A DNA stretch of 64,000 nucleotides. It comes from Chloroflexus islandicus (GTDB lineage: Bacteria > Chloroflexota > Chloroflexia > Chloroflexales > Chloroflexaceae). Position 1 is the stretch's first letter. Each line of letters starts with the position of its first letter. Positions 45,473-55,688 of the stretch are shown piece after piece. The stretch is from the NCBI RefSeq assembly GCF_001650695.1, contig NZ_LWQS01000033.1:1-64000 (forward strand). The letters are read 5' to 3'. Under the pieces are notes generated by a model. That model worked only from the letters and a program-made list of their open reading frames with translations, did no database searches and had not been told where the DNA came from. The translations under genes were made by a program, and so were the position numbers.

Positions 45473-46250
45473 ATCGCCTCCGCAAGACGAAAAAGTAGCA
45501 GGCCCCATCATCAGGCGCCGGCGCTTCATAGATCCGCCGCAAGATCGGCTCCCAAAGCAGATTCGGGGTGAAAGGCGGCGCCAACAGCCAGCGCCCGGTC
45601 AAGGCCCGGGTAATGAGGCTCGGCGCACCGTAATAATGGCTAATATCAAACAACTTGAGCGCCGCATCGCTGATGTACGGCCGGCACACCTCAACTGTAA
45701 AGCCAGCTTGCCCAAAACGCGCCGACCACTCGGCCCGGCTGAGCGTGTTGTAGTGATAGGCAATGCGATTAAACCACGCTCCATACCAATTGCCGTTCAA
45801 GCCTAACCGGTTCAGCAGCCACGTACCGAGCAACTCGCGAGGAAAGCGATCACCCACGACCGAGGCCACAAATAGCCCTCCCGGTTGCACCACCCGCGCT
45901 ATTTCGCGCAATGTCTGATCGAGAGGCACAACGTGCTCAAGCACGCAGTTTGAAATCGCAGACGCAAAAGTTGCATCGCCAAATGGCAATGCTGCGCCGT
46001 CAGCAACACACAAACCGGCATAGACCTGACGTTGCGCCGCTTCACGGGTATCGCTCACGCGCGGATCAATCCCTACAATTTGCTTGCCGGGTAAGGCAAT
46101 TTGGACAAAGGTACCGTCACCTGAACCAATGTCGATAATCGGTTCGGGCAGATCAGGCGCTAGCTCAGCAAAGAGGCGCGCTTCAACCGAACGAATCATC
46201 GCTCGATGAATGGGGAGCGTCATCAAATGTGGCCGTAAGTAATCAGGCAT
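45465..46250 (-). CDS. SAM-dependent class I methyltransferase
   Basis: 261 residues with the SAM-binding motif IIDIGSGDGTFVQIAL, an acidic end of strand 2 (IVGIDPR), and the post-motif region AISNCVLEHVVPLDQTLREI of the Methyltransf_11 type. The C-terminal part (WYGAWFNRIAYHYNTLS) is specific to this subgroup. The substrate is unknown. The glycosyltransferase gene upstream on the same strand suggests a lipid or polysaccharide target. It overlaps the TPR/zinc gene. Confidence 0.85.
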   Translation of the reverse strand: MPDYLRPHLMTLPIHRAMIRSVEARLFAELAPDLPEPIIDIGSGDGTFVQIALPGKQIVGIDPRVSDTREAAQRQVYAGLCVADGAALPFGDATFASAISNCVLEHVVPLDQTLREIARVVQPGGLFVASVVGDRFPRELLGTWLLNRLGLNGNWYGAWFNRIAYHYNTLSRAEWSARFGQAGFTVEVCRPYISDAALKLFDISHYYGAPSLITRALTGRWLLAPPFTPNLLWEPILRRIYEAPAPDDGACYFFVLRRRYD

Positions 46251-46316
46251 AACTGTATCGTCATCAACCTCATCGTGCTATGATCTCGCTGCACGTATGT
46301 ATTGTACCGCGTTCAT

Positions 46317-47465
46317 TCAACCGGCGACTCCCAATTCACGGAACAAACGCTCATACTCATCAATGGTACGTTCAGTGCTAAACAACGCCGTGATCGCTTC
46401 CCGCGGGCGCACGTACCGTTCGCGCTGGGCAATAATCTCAAGGATTGCTTCAGCCAAGGCCGCTGAATCACCGATTGGCACCACTTTTCCCATACCGGTC
46501 ATAAGCGGCGGTTGGCGCACCCCCGGCAAATTGCTGGCCACCGTTGGCGTGCCACACAACATCGCTTCAACCTGCACCAGTCCGAATGTCTCGGTCGAAT
46601 TGAGCGACGGCACCACCAAGACATCAAGGTTCGGGAAGAAGGCAGCCATCTCGCGCGGGTTCAACGTGCCAAGAAACGTCCAATGATCACGAAATCGCTC
46701 GAACAGGGGTGCTAATCGGCGCGCATACGCTTCTTCACCCAAGACCTGCTCGTGCTGGCCGGCAAAGAGCACCTGTGCGGTTGGGTGAACGGCAAGGATG
46801 CGGGGTAATGCGTCCAGCAACACTTCTACCCCTTTCTCAGCCGCCAATCGGGCCGCCATCCCAATCACCGGCCGTTGCACATTCCAGCGCCGCCGGAAGG
46901 CAGTAATCTCTGCTTCAGGCACCTCAGCCACCTCGACTGGCGGCGGAATGATCGTCACCTTATTTCGCCAACGCCGGAGATAGGGCGAGTGATCGGCAAA
47001 ATCCTGCGTGTAAGCGACAATCCGCGTCGCTAAAGCTGCCGCAGCTTGATTTGCCGCGTGAACGACGTAATTCGCCACTTGGTTCAGCATCCCCGGCGGC
47101 AGCTTCAGATCGCTATGGTAGGTCAACACGACCGGTTGTTTGAGCACCTTGCCGCGCAGCGCTAGCCCCGGGGCATCAAATTGCGGCAAATGCAGACTCA
47201 TTACGTCGTGCTCGAGCGCAAGGCGGGTGGCTAGCCAACCAAAGGTCGGCATAATCACCCCTTTGCTGATGCGGGCCAGTACCGGCGCTCGCACGACGCG
47301 CACCCCATCGATCACCTCATGCTTGGGCAAACTCGGATCGTACTGCGAGGTCAATACGGTCACGTGATGGCCACGCCGGGCCAAGCCGCGCGCCAATCGT
47401 TCAACATAGATGGTAAGGCCGCTGGTGTAGGGACGATAGTAGGTCAGTGCGCAGAGAATTCGCAT
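46317..47465 (-). CDS. GT4-family glycosyltransferase
   Basis: 382 residues of the GT-B fold. The N-terminal Rossmann half (CALTYYRPYTSGLTIYVERLARGLARRGH) binds the acceptor. The C-terminal half has the donor site with IGMAARLAAEKGVEVLLDAL and the E...E motif in STETFGLVQVEAMLCGTP. Family members make glycolipids or exopolysaccharide. Neighbouring methyltransferase genes suggest an envelope glycan role. The tRNA-Cys gene lies just upstream on the same strand. Confidence 0.92.
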   Translation of the reverse strand: MRILCALTYYRPYTSGLTIYVERLARGLARRGHHVTVLTSQYDPSLPKHEVIDGVRVVRAPVLARISKGVIMPTFGWLATRLALEHDVMSLHLPQFDAPGLALRGKVLKQPVVLTYHSDLKLPPGMLNQVANYVVHAANQAAAALATRIVAYTQDFADHSPYLRRWRNKVTIIPPPVEVAEVPEAEITAFRRRWNVQRPVIGMAARLAAEKGVEVLLDALPRILAVHPTAQVLFAGQHEQVLGEEAYARRLAPLFERFRDHWTFLGTLNPREMAAFFPNLDVLVVPSLNSTETFGLVQVEAMLCGTPTVASNLPGVRQPPLMTGMGKVVPIGDSAALAEAILEIIAQRERYVRPREAITALFSTERTIDEYERLFRELGVAG

Positions 47466-47523
47466 ATCGCTGACATTGAAATAAAGAACGAGAGGCGTTC
47501 AACCTCTCGTCATTAGGTACCTC

Positions 47524-47598
47524 TGGAGGCGACGGCGGGAATCGAACCCGCGAATGGCGGTTTTGCAGACCGCTGCATTACCACTTTGCTACGTCGCC
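47524..47598 (-). tRNA. tRNA-Cys (anticodon GCA)
   Basis: Read on the minus strand, GGCGACG pairs with CGTCGCC to form the acceptor stem. The anticodon loop is CTGCAAA, with anticodon GCA. The T arm has GGTTCGAATCC with stem CGCGG/CCGCG. The 3' CCA is encoded. Length is 75 bases with CCA, and the short variable arm is normal. Confidence 0.97.
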
Positions 47599-47599
47599 A

Positions 47600-48379
47600 T
47601 CGCCCTTTATTCTAGCACACCCTAGCCTATGACGCAAATCGGTGGGGATAGTGGTCACTTGCGCCACCAGTACTATTCATTCAGCACCTCCTGCGTAAGA
47701 ATAGCCTTTTGTGGATCAAAGCGCACCGTAACAGACATGAGATCTCTTTTATAAGAAGAATATTATCTATTATTATTATATATTACTTAACAAGACTAAT
47801 TTAATTATGTTAAATAAAACTCTTTATTAAACACACTATTATTCTTGTTATTTATTATCATTCTAGCGGAGTTTTTGCAATACAAAACCATCAGTATTCA
47901 CTGAGGCAACTATTACTACTGCCAGCGCATGCCGGCCCGGTGAAGGATGGACTGGGCAAAATGGCGCACAACGACCCGAGATAGCTGCCACCGTTCAGCA
48001 AGCGCTGCATCAGGCTGGGATCGCGGCCACCGTTCAGGCATACAGTTTTGGCGAGGAAGATCCGTGCAGCAGGTTTAGACTCAATGATTTGATCTGAATA
48101 TGAATATTATGGATCTACAATAGCCTCATTTCGGATTTTTCGAGGCTACTCTTGTTGGGCCGAACGCTTTCTGGTACAATTCACCACCGGTTGCAATGCC
48201 GCATACGTGTTGTGATCATCTAGCATACTTGCGCTATTCGTTTAGCCACTTACCGTCCAATCCTGCTTACGGCACGGATCATGTTGCAAATGCTTATTGG
48301 AAGAACATTATCGATCCTGCGCTTGCCCTCAATTCGGCTACTGCCTGCCGGTAGCGAGCTGAGATAGTTAGGTTGCTGC
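47600..48379. other. AT-rich intergenic island
   Basis: This 780-base region separates the tRNA from a FkbM methyltransferase. From about 47,730 to 47,870 it is extremely A/T-rich, in sharp contrast to its surroundings. It carries no complete gene, only a truncated frame (47882-48097) and a TAGCCTC/GAGGCTA hairpin at 48121-48148. No integrase, IS ends or tRNA-derived direct repeat were seen, although position next to a tRNA fits past insertion. Confidence 0.7.
47882..48097 (+). pseudogene. Relic of a gene fragment in the AT-rich island
   Basis: A short frame without a start codon reads ...EATITTASACRPGEGWTGQN, then a helix-like stretch ending in a TVQAYSFGEEDPC segment, to a TGA. Its base composition and codon usage are gene-like while the flanks are AT-rich, so it is probably the remains of a secreted-protein domain. 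The parent family is not recognised; a vague likeness to OmpA-like C-termini is not convincing. Confidence 0.35.
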
Positions 48380-49168
48380 ATGCTTCGTCGTATCTCGTAT
48401 TATCTCCCTTCACTGCTAACGCTCTGGCGACAGATTGAGAATTGGTATCTGTTACCACTGCTTGCGTTGCGCAAGCATCGCCTACGGATTCGGTTACGCA
48501 CCGGCTACACCTTTTGGGTGCGCAGTTTGATGGATGTGTGGATCGTTAAGGAAACTGTGCTTGATCGCGATTATGAGACTTATGGGAGACCGATACAAGA
48601 TGGTTGGACGGTGATTGATATCGGCGCAGGCATTGGTGAGTTCTCCATTGTGACCGCCAAGGAGCACCCAAACTGTCATGTATACGCCATCGAGCCGTTT
48701 CCAGAATCGTTTGCTCTCTTGCAAGAAAATCTGCGCTTAAATGCAATTGGTAATGTTACTGCGCTCCAAACCGCTATCGGCGTCCAATCAGGCCAGATGT
48801 TGCTAGCAACGATCGGTGAGGCGGTGCAACACTCGGCAACTAAGCAGGCAACTGTTATTGGATCGAATACATTAGCCGTACCAGCGCTTTCGCTAGAGGA
48901 TATTTTTCAGAGGTACGGCATCGAACGGTGCAACTTTCTGAAGATGGATTGTGAAGGTTGTGAGTTTGAGGTGCTGCTGAACGCAAATCCTGTCACATTA
49001 GCTCAGATCGATCATCTTTGTCTTGAGTATCATAATGGCTGCACCGCCTATGCCCATACCGGCTTAGTGCAGCATTTACAGCGCCACGGCTTCGCGGTAA
49101 AACTGGCGGCGAACCCCGTCCATGATGATTTAGGGTTCCTCTATGCGTACCGTCCGGCAGCTTGCTAG
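48380..49168 (+). CDS. FkbM-family methyltransferase
   Basis: 262 residues. The SAM site is VIDIGAGIGEFSI, with VYAIEPFPESFALLQENLRLN forming the second strand and helix. The FkbM-characteristic FLKMDCEGCEFEVL motif is also present. Such enzymes O-methylate sugars or other acceptors. It stands alone next to the AT-rich island and is probably transferred. The preceding methyltransferase/glycosyltransferase genes on the other strand are possible functional partners. Confidence 0.9.
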   Translation: MLRRISYYLPSLLTLWRQIENWYLLPLLALRKHRLRIRLRTGYTFWVRSLMDVWIVKETVLDRDYETYGRPIQDGWTVIDIGAGIGEFSIVTAKEHPNCHVYAIEPFPESFALLQENLRLNAIGNVTALQTAIGVQSGQMLLATIGEAVQHSATKQATVIGSNTLAVPALSLEDIFQRYGIERCNFLKMDCEGCEFEVLLNANPVTLAQIDHLCLEYHNGCTAYAHTGLVQHLQRHGFAVKLAANPVHDDLGFLYAYRPAAC

Positions 49169-49244
49169 GCGCGCTGTTTCCAAACCGGATTGGCGACCCT
49201 ATGGGTTGGGCATGGTATGAGATGCGCCGCACTGCCGCGCAGTG

Positions 49245-49733
49245 CTAGAGCGACGACGATACCGGCGCAGCAATTGCTCCTATTATGGCCCCTACCACCC
49301 GCACCAAATCAGATGGCGCGATACCGATCATTACCCCGCGTTGGCCGGCATTGACATAGATGATCGGATGCATCAGCGCCGATTCATCAAGATATGACGG
49401 CCACCGCTTCGCCGTCAGCGCCAGCGCGCCGATGCCGCCGACCCGCAACCCGGTCAGGCGTTCGGCTTCGGCATGCGGCGCCATATCAAACCGCTTGACG
49501 CCGGCCACCACTGCAAGGCGTTTGAGATCAAGCTGGCAATCAGCCGGCACCATCGCCAAGGCTGGCCGCGCACCGGCGCCAAGCACGACTAGCGTCTTGA
49601 AGACCTGCGCCGCTGGGACGCCAATCGCCGCCGCGACCGCTACTGCATCCGGCGCTGCTGGATCGTTCTCGTGGACGGTATACGTGATGCGCTGGCGATC
49701 GAGCAGGCGCATCGAGTTCAGTTTATCTGCCAT
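49245..49733 (-). CDS. ybaK: YbaK/EbsC-family aminoacyl-tRNA deacylase
   Basis: 162 residues with the family pattern: VFKTLVVLG (catalytic lysine), LAMVPADCQLDLKRLA and the LTGLRVGGIGAL...HPIIYVNAGQRG end. It hydrolyses mischarged Cys-tRNA(Pro) and related species. It is probably cotranscribed with the histidine kinase upstream, with a 12-base gap. Confidence 0.92.
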   Translation of the reverse strand: MADKLNSMRLLDRQRITYTVHENDPAAPDAVAVAAAIGVPAAQVFKTLVVLGAGARPALAMVPADCQLDLKRLAVVAGVKRFDMAPHAEAERLTGLRVGGIGALALTAKRWPSYLDESALMHPIIYVNAGQRGVMIGIAPSDLVRVVGAIIGAIAAPVSSSL

Positions 49734-49745
49734 AGCGATGTTCGA

Positions 49746-50789
49746 TCACTGTTCATTAACCGCTATCGCTAACGGTGCGCGCGCAGCGACTAGCGGGATG
49801 GTCACCAAAAACGTTGCCCCTTTACCGGGTTGGCTCGTTGCCGCAATCGTACCACCCATCACCATACATAACCGCTGGGCAATCGCTAAGCTAATCCCAG
49901 CGCCGCTATGGCGTTGGGTTAACGCTTCATCAAAGCGGACGAACGGTTCAAACAGGACATCGAGCTGCTCACGGCTCATCCCAATGCCGGTATCGCTCAC
50001 ACTGAGGCTCAACACGGCCGGCCCTTCCCCGGCATCACGGATCGCCACCGCCAACCTAATCTCGCCTTGGCGGGTAAACTTCACCGCATTTTGCAAGAGG
50101 TGCAACAAAATCTGGCGCACCTTCGCCCGATCGACTTCGATGATCGTCGCCGGATCAACCGCCAGATCGATCGATAGCCGGTTGCTGTGCATATTTGCTA
50201 ACGGTGCAATCGCCGTCTGCACTTCGTCGATCAGCAGCCCCAACGGCCAGCGTTCCCGGCTCACCACCACCTCGCCAGCCTCCAGCCGGGCTAGATCGAG
50301 CACATCGTTAATCAGGCTCAGCAACTGTCCGGCTGCTTCTCTGATACGCTGGAGACGAGTAATAGCCTGCTCCGGACTCAGCGCACCTTCCTGTGCGTCT
50401 TCGTGCAATAGTTCGCTGTAGCCGATAATCGTATTGAGCGGTGTGCGCAACTCGTGGCTCATATTCGCCAAGAATGCACTTTTGGCCCGCATCGCCACCG
50501 TCGCCGCAGCGCGCGCTTCAATCAATTCACGCTCAAGGTCGACAAGATGGCGTTGCAGTTCTTCCCGCTGTGCGCGCTCATGCCAGCTATACCATGCGAG
50601 CGCTACGCTTATCCCGCCCAACCCAGCCAACGCCGCCAACCACCAGCCGCTGCCAAATGCCAAGGCGATCGCCGCTGAGGCAAACACTACGCCTAATAAC
50701 AACAAAGCGACTCGATGCCAAGGTGCCAATGGCAACCATAACCATTGCTTGAGCCACAATACGGCGTGCTTCAATGAACCCTCACCCAC
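49746..50789 (-). CDS. Membrane-associated sensor histidine kinase
   Basis: 347 residues. Two membrane helices (about 24-46 and 50-65) precede a coiled coil and the dimerisation/phosphoacceptor domain (AFLANMSHELRTPLNTIIGYSELL). The ATPase domain has LLQNAVKF (N box), SVSDTGIGM (G1), LFEPFVRFD (F box) and HSGAGISLA (G2, slightly unusual). No periplasmic sensor domain is present, so it may sense through the membrane or a partner. No adjacent response regulator is seen. The GTG start is uncertain, with a TTG five codons later as an alternative. Confidence 0.9.
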   Translation of the reverse strand: MGEGSLKHAVLWLKQWLWLPLAPWHRVALLLLGVVFASAAIALAFGSGWWLAALAGLGGISVALAWYSWHERAQREELQRHLVDLERELIEARAAATVAMRAKSAFLANMSHELRTPLNTIIGYSELLHEDAQEGALSPEQAITRLQRIREAAGQLLSLINDVLDLARLEAGEVVVSRERWPLGLLIDEVQTAIAPLANMHSNRLSIDLAVDPATIIEVDRAKVRQILLHLLQNAVKFTRQGEIRLAVAIRDAGEGPAVLSLSVSDTGIGMSREQLDVLFEPFVRFDEALTQRHSGAGISLAIAQRLCMVMGGTIAATSQPGKGATFLVTIPLVAARAPLAIAVNEQ

Positions 50790-50930
50790 TGGTGCAAAAA
50801 GGCATCTATATATAGAGCACTGCTATCTTACCGCAAACCAGTGTCGAGGTAAACAGTTTCGTGCAACCGGCGCATTGGCTGTGCTGCCCTTACTGAATGC
50901 TTCAAGACGGGCTTGTTATGTGTTCCTCCT

Positions 50931-52067
50931 CTATTCAGCCGCCAACCGATCAAGGAAATCGCGGATCAATACGCTCTGCATGTCAAGGTCAGTCAGAAAG
51001 GCGTCGTGACCGGCATCGGTCGTAATCAGGTGGGTGGTAAACGAACGGCCCGCCGCGTGGGCCGCCGCCGCCATCTGATAGGTCTCGCTCGGCGGGTAGA
51101 GCCAGTCGCTGCTGTAGGCCAAGCCGAGAAACCGCGCCCGCGCTTGATCAAAGGCTGCTTCCAGCGAACCGTAACGCGCCGCCAGATCCCAGCTATCCAT
51201 CGCCCGGGTGATGACAAGGTACGAATTGGCATCAAACCGGTCATTGAAGCGGGCCGCTTGGTGTTCAAGGTAGTGTTCAATCGCAAACCGCGGCCCCAAA
51301 TCGAGCGTACCGGGATCGCCGCGCCGGCCAAACCGCTGCTCTAGCTTCTCTTCGCACAGATAGGTGATGTGGCCGAGCATGCGCGCCACTGCCAACCCGT
51401 CGCGCGGTGGTTCGCCATCGTAGTAGTCGCCGCCTTGCCAGCGTGGATCGGCCATAATCGCGCGCCGGCCAATGTAGTTCCACGCCACCGTTTGCGGGCT
51501 TGAGCGGGCGCTGGTGGCGAGCAAGATCGCGCCGCGCACCCGCTGCGGCTGCTCAACCGCCCATGCTAAGGCCTGAAACCCGCCCATCGAGCCGCCGGCC
51601 ACTGCGAGCAAGGTTTCGATCCCCAACGCATCGATCAAGCGTTGTTGGGCACGCACCATATCTTCGATCGTGATGATCGGAAAACGCGATCCATACGGCT
51701 TGCCATCCACCGGATGCGGGCTCGAGGGGCCGGTCGAGCCGCGACAGCCGCCGATCACGTTCGAGCAGATCACAAAGTAGCGGTTGGTATCAAACGCGCG
51801 CCCCGGCCCGATCATGCCATCCCACCAACCCGGTTTGCGGTCGGTGGGACTGTGATAGCCAGCCGCGTGCGCATCGCCCGAAAGGGCGTGCAAGATCAGG
51901 ATCGCATTCGAGCGATCGGGCGCCAATTCGCCATACGTTTCGTAAGCCAGCGTCAACGGGCCGAGCGTCGCACCGCTCGCCAACGTCAGCGGTGTGGTCC
52001 AATGCATCCGCTGGGTGCGCACATAGCCAACCCCCTCTGGGGTTGGCGCATGAACAAATGCTTCCAT
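50931..52067 (-). CDS. metX: Homoserine O-acetyltransferase
   Basis: 378 residues of the alpha/beta-hydrolase fold. The nucleophile elbow is [13 protein letters not shown], the Asp is in SSDWLYPP, and the His is in DAGHDAFL. The N-terminal [29 protein letters not shown] is diagnostic. It acetylates homoserine for methionine synthesis. Acyl specificity (acetyl versus succinyl) cannot be proven from the motif. It lies 81 bases after metY and is under the same SAM riboswitch. Confidence 0.93.
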   Translation of the reverse strand: MEAFVHAPTPEGVGYVRTQRMHWTTPLTLASGATLGPLTLAYETYGELAPDRSNAILILHALSGDAHAAGYHSPTDRKPGWWDGMIGPGRAFDTNRYFVICSNVIGGCRGSTGPSSPHPVDGKPYGSRFPIITIEDMVRAQQRLIDALGIETLLAVAGGSMGGFQALAWAVEQPQRVRGAILLATSARSSPQTVAWNYIGRRAIMADPRWQGGDYYDGEPPRDGLAVARMLGHITYLCEEKLEQRFGRRGDPGTLDLGPRFAIEHYLEHQAARFNDRFDANSYLVITRAMDSWDLAARYGSLEAAFDQARARFLGLAYSSDWLYPPSETYQMAAAAHAAGRSFTTHLITTDAGHDAFLTDLDMQSVLIRDFLDRLAAE

Positions 52068-52148
52068 CTACATCTTCTCCTGACTGCAAGGAAGCCGGGC
52101 AGCGGGCAAGAGCGGCGACGCCATTGTCGCCGCCCCACCCGCTGAGTA

Positions 52149-53903
<1,755 letters not shown>

Positions 53904-54025
53904 CTACCAGTGTGGAGCATGCTCTCCCGGTTCTGCGGGGAGAGTATGGGACACACAAGGTATACTCGTCTTCCTACAGAGGTTGCCCGGCTCAATACCT
54001 CCGAACCGGGCAGCAAGGAGTCAGT

Positions 54026-54784
54026 GTGAAGATCGCCGGCAATTACACCTTTGCGGCTAGCCGTGATGAGGTGTGGGCTGCGTTGAATGATCCGGAAGTC
54101 TTAGCCCGCACCATTCCCGGTTGCCAGCGTCTTGAGCAAGTTGGCGAAAACGAATACGAGAGCACGCTGAAAATTGGCCTCCAAGCGGTGCGTGGCGTGT
54201 ATAGCGGACGGGTGAAGATCGACAATATTCAGGCGCCTGAGTCGTATGAGATTCACGTCGATGGCAAGGGGAGCAATGGCTTTCTGAAGGGTTCGGGCAG
54301 CATTACCCTGCGCGAAGAAAACGGCCAGACGATCCTCGATTACGGGGGCGAGGCGCATGTAGGCGGTACTATTGCCAGTGTTGGCCAGCGCCTGCTCGAT
54401 GGCGCCGCCAAAACACTGATTGCGCAGAGTCTGAAGGCGCTCGCGGCCCAGATCGAAGCGCGGCGCGCCGGCAGTGTCGAAGCTACGCCTGCCCCAGCCG
54501 CCGCACCCGAACCGGTCGCCGTGCCCTCGCCTGCCCCAGCCGCCGCACCTGCACCCGAACCGGTCGCCGCGCCCTCGCCTGCCCCAGCCGCCGCACCTGC
54601 ACCCGAACCGGCTGAGGCGCCCGCTTTCCGGCGTACCATCCACGTGCCTGCTGGTGAAGGACTGAGCGAGGTTGATGTCGCCCTCGGCGTGGTCGAGGAT
54701 TTTCTGAAGGAGCGTCCATGGGTGCCGTGGGTGATTGTCGCTTTCTTGCTCGGCTATTTGCTCGGCCAGCGCCGGTCTGGCTAG
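54026..54784 (+). CDS. coxG: CoxG-like SRPBCC protein with a C-terminal membrane anchor
   Basis: 252 residues. The first 150 form an SRPBCC/CoxG domain (VWAALNDPEVLARTIPGCQ, then ENEYESTLKIGLQAVRGVYSG and DYGGEAHVGGTIASVGQRLL). A Pro/Ala-rich linker with a repeated PAPAAAPAPEPVA unit follows. The C-terminus has a segment of about 17 hydrophobic residues (WVIVAFLLGYLLG) that could anchor it in the membrane. CoxG recruits CO dehydrogenase to the cytoplasmic membrane in Oligotropha. GTG with AAGGAG five bases upstream. Upstream of coxSLM, separated by a B element. Confidence 0.85.
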   Translation: MKIAGNYTFAASRDEVWAALNDPEVLARTIPGCQRLEQVGENEYESTLKIGLQAVRGVYSGRVKIDNIQAPESYEIHVDGKGSNGFLKGSGSITLREENGQTILDYGGEAHVGGTIASVGQRLLDGAAKTLIAQSLKALAAQIEARRAGSVEATPAPAAAPEPVAVPSPAPAAAPAPEPVAAPSPAPAAAPAPEPAEAPAFRRTIHVPAGEGLSEVDVALGVVEDFLKERPWVPWVIVAFLLGYLLGQRRSG

Positions 54785-54887
54785 AGGCCTGAACGCCGGC
54801 CTGCCCACTGTGCGCCGGGCAGAGAGCAGAGCCTGCGTTCCGCGGGAATAGACGAGGAGGGGGACAAAAGAGCAATGTACAACCCTA

Positions 54888-55066
54888 GAGGGACGGACAG
54901 AACATTTGGCTGAGTGTAACCATTGATCGCTGTGCGCTGCCTGAAAGCTTGGTGGTACGCTTCCCTCTCCCGCGTTAGTGGGAGAGGGGCTGGGGTGAGG
55001 GCTGTCAGCCCGCGCAGCGGGCTTTGTACCCCTAGCCCAGATCAGATGTTCTGTCCGCCTCTAAAC
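54888..55066. repeat. B element, copy 5
   Basis: From GAGGGACGGACAGAACATTT to GATGTTCTGTCCGCCTCTAAAC, with ATTGATCGCTGTGCGCTGCC, a CCCTCTCCCGCGTTAGTGGGAGAGGG hairpin and AGCCCGCGCAGCGGGCT inside. It separates coxG from coxS and fills the 377-base gap with no other gene. Confidence 0.65.
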
Positions 55067-55161
55067 TGCCAAACCGGGGTGTTTGGGAGGGTCTTAGCCG
55101 ATTACCAGCGTTCCGTCCCGATTTGTATAGTTCGCTTCGCAGTCAACGAGGAGGTTGGAGA

Positions 55162-55644
55162 GTGACAACGATTACGGTCACGGTCAACGGCGTTCGCTAC
55201 ACCAGCGAGGTTGAGCCGCGCTTGCTGCTGGTTCATTACCTGCGCGAGCATCTCAATCTGACTGGCACCCATATTGGGTGCGACACGAGCCAGTGCGGCG
55301 CCTGCGTCGTTCACATCAATGGGGTCAGTGTCAAGTCTTGCACCACGCTGGCCGTTCAATGTGATGGCGCCGAGATTACGACGATCGAAGGGCTGGCGCA
55401 TAATGGCCAGCTCCATCCGCTGCAAGAAGGTTTCTGGGAGAAGCACGGTCTTCAGTGCGGCTTTTGCACCCCCGGCATGATCATGGCCGCCGCTGATCTG
55501 CTTAAGCGCAACCCTAATCCCACTGATGAAGAGATCCGCCACGGCCTTGAAGGCAACCTCTGCCGCTGCACCGGCTACGAGAACATTGTCCGCGCAGTGC
55601 GCTACGCTGCCGAGAAGATGGCGGCGACGCAGGCTGCTGACTAA
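55162..55644 (+). CDS. coxS: CO dehydrogenase-type small subunit, two [2Fe-2S] clusters
   Basis: 160 residues. The N-terminal plant-ferredoxin cluster has [16 protein letters not shown] and C after it ([11 protein letters not shown]). The C-terminal helical cluster domain has [13 protein letters not shown] and [14 protein letters not shown]. These pass electrons from the molybdenum site to the FAD subunit. GTG start after GAGGAGG with a seven-base gap. It is followed by coxL at 44 bases. Confidence 0.95.
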   Translation: MTTITVTVNGVRYTSEVEPRLLLVHYLREHLNLTGTHIGCDTSQCGACVVHINGVSVKSCTTLAVQCDGAEITTIEGLAHNGQLHPLQEGFWEKHGLQCGFCTPGMIMAAADLLKRNPNPTDEEIRHGLEGNLCRCTGYENIVRAVRYAAEKMAATQAAD

Positions 55645-55688
55645 TTCGACCGGCAACTGTTCACAACGAACCTAGTGAGGAGTCGAGG

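Noticed and set aside
47730-47870. Insertion sequence in the AT-rich island
   Set aside because: No transposase remnant, inverted ends or target duplication could be identified.
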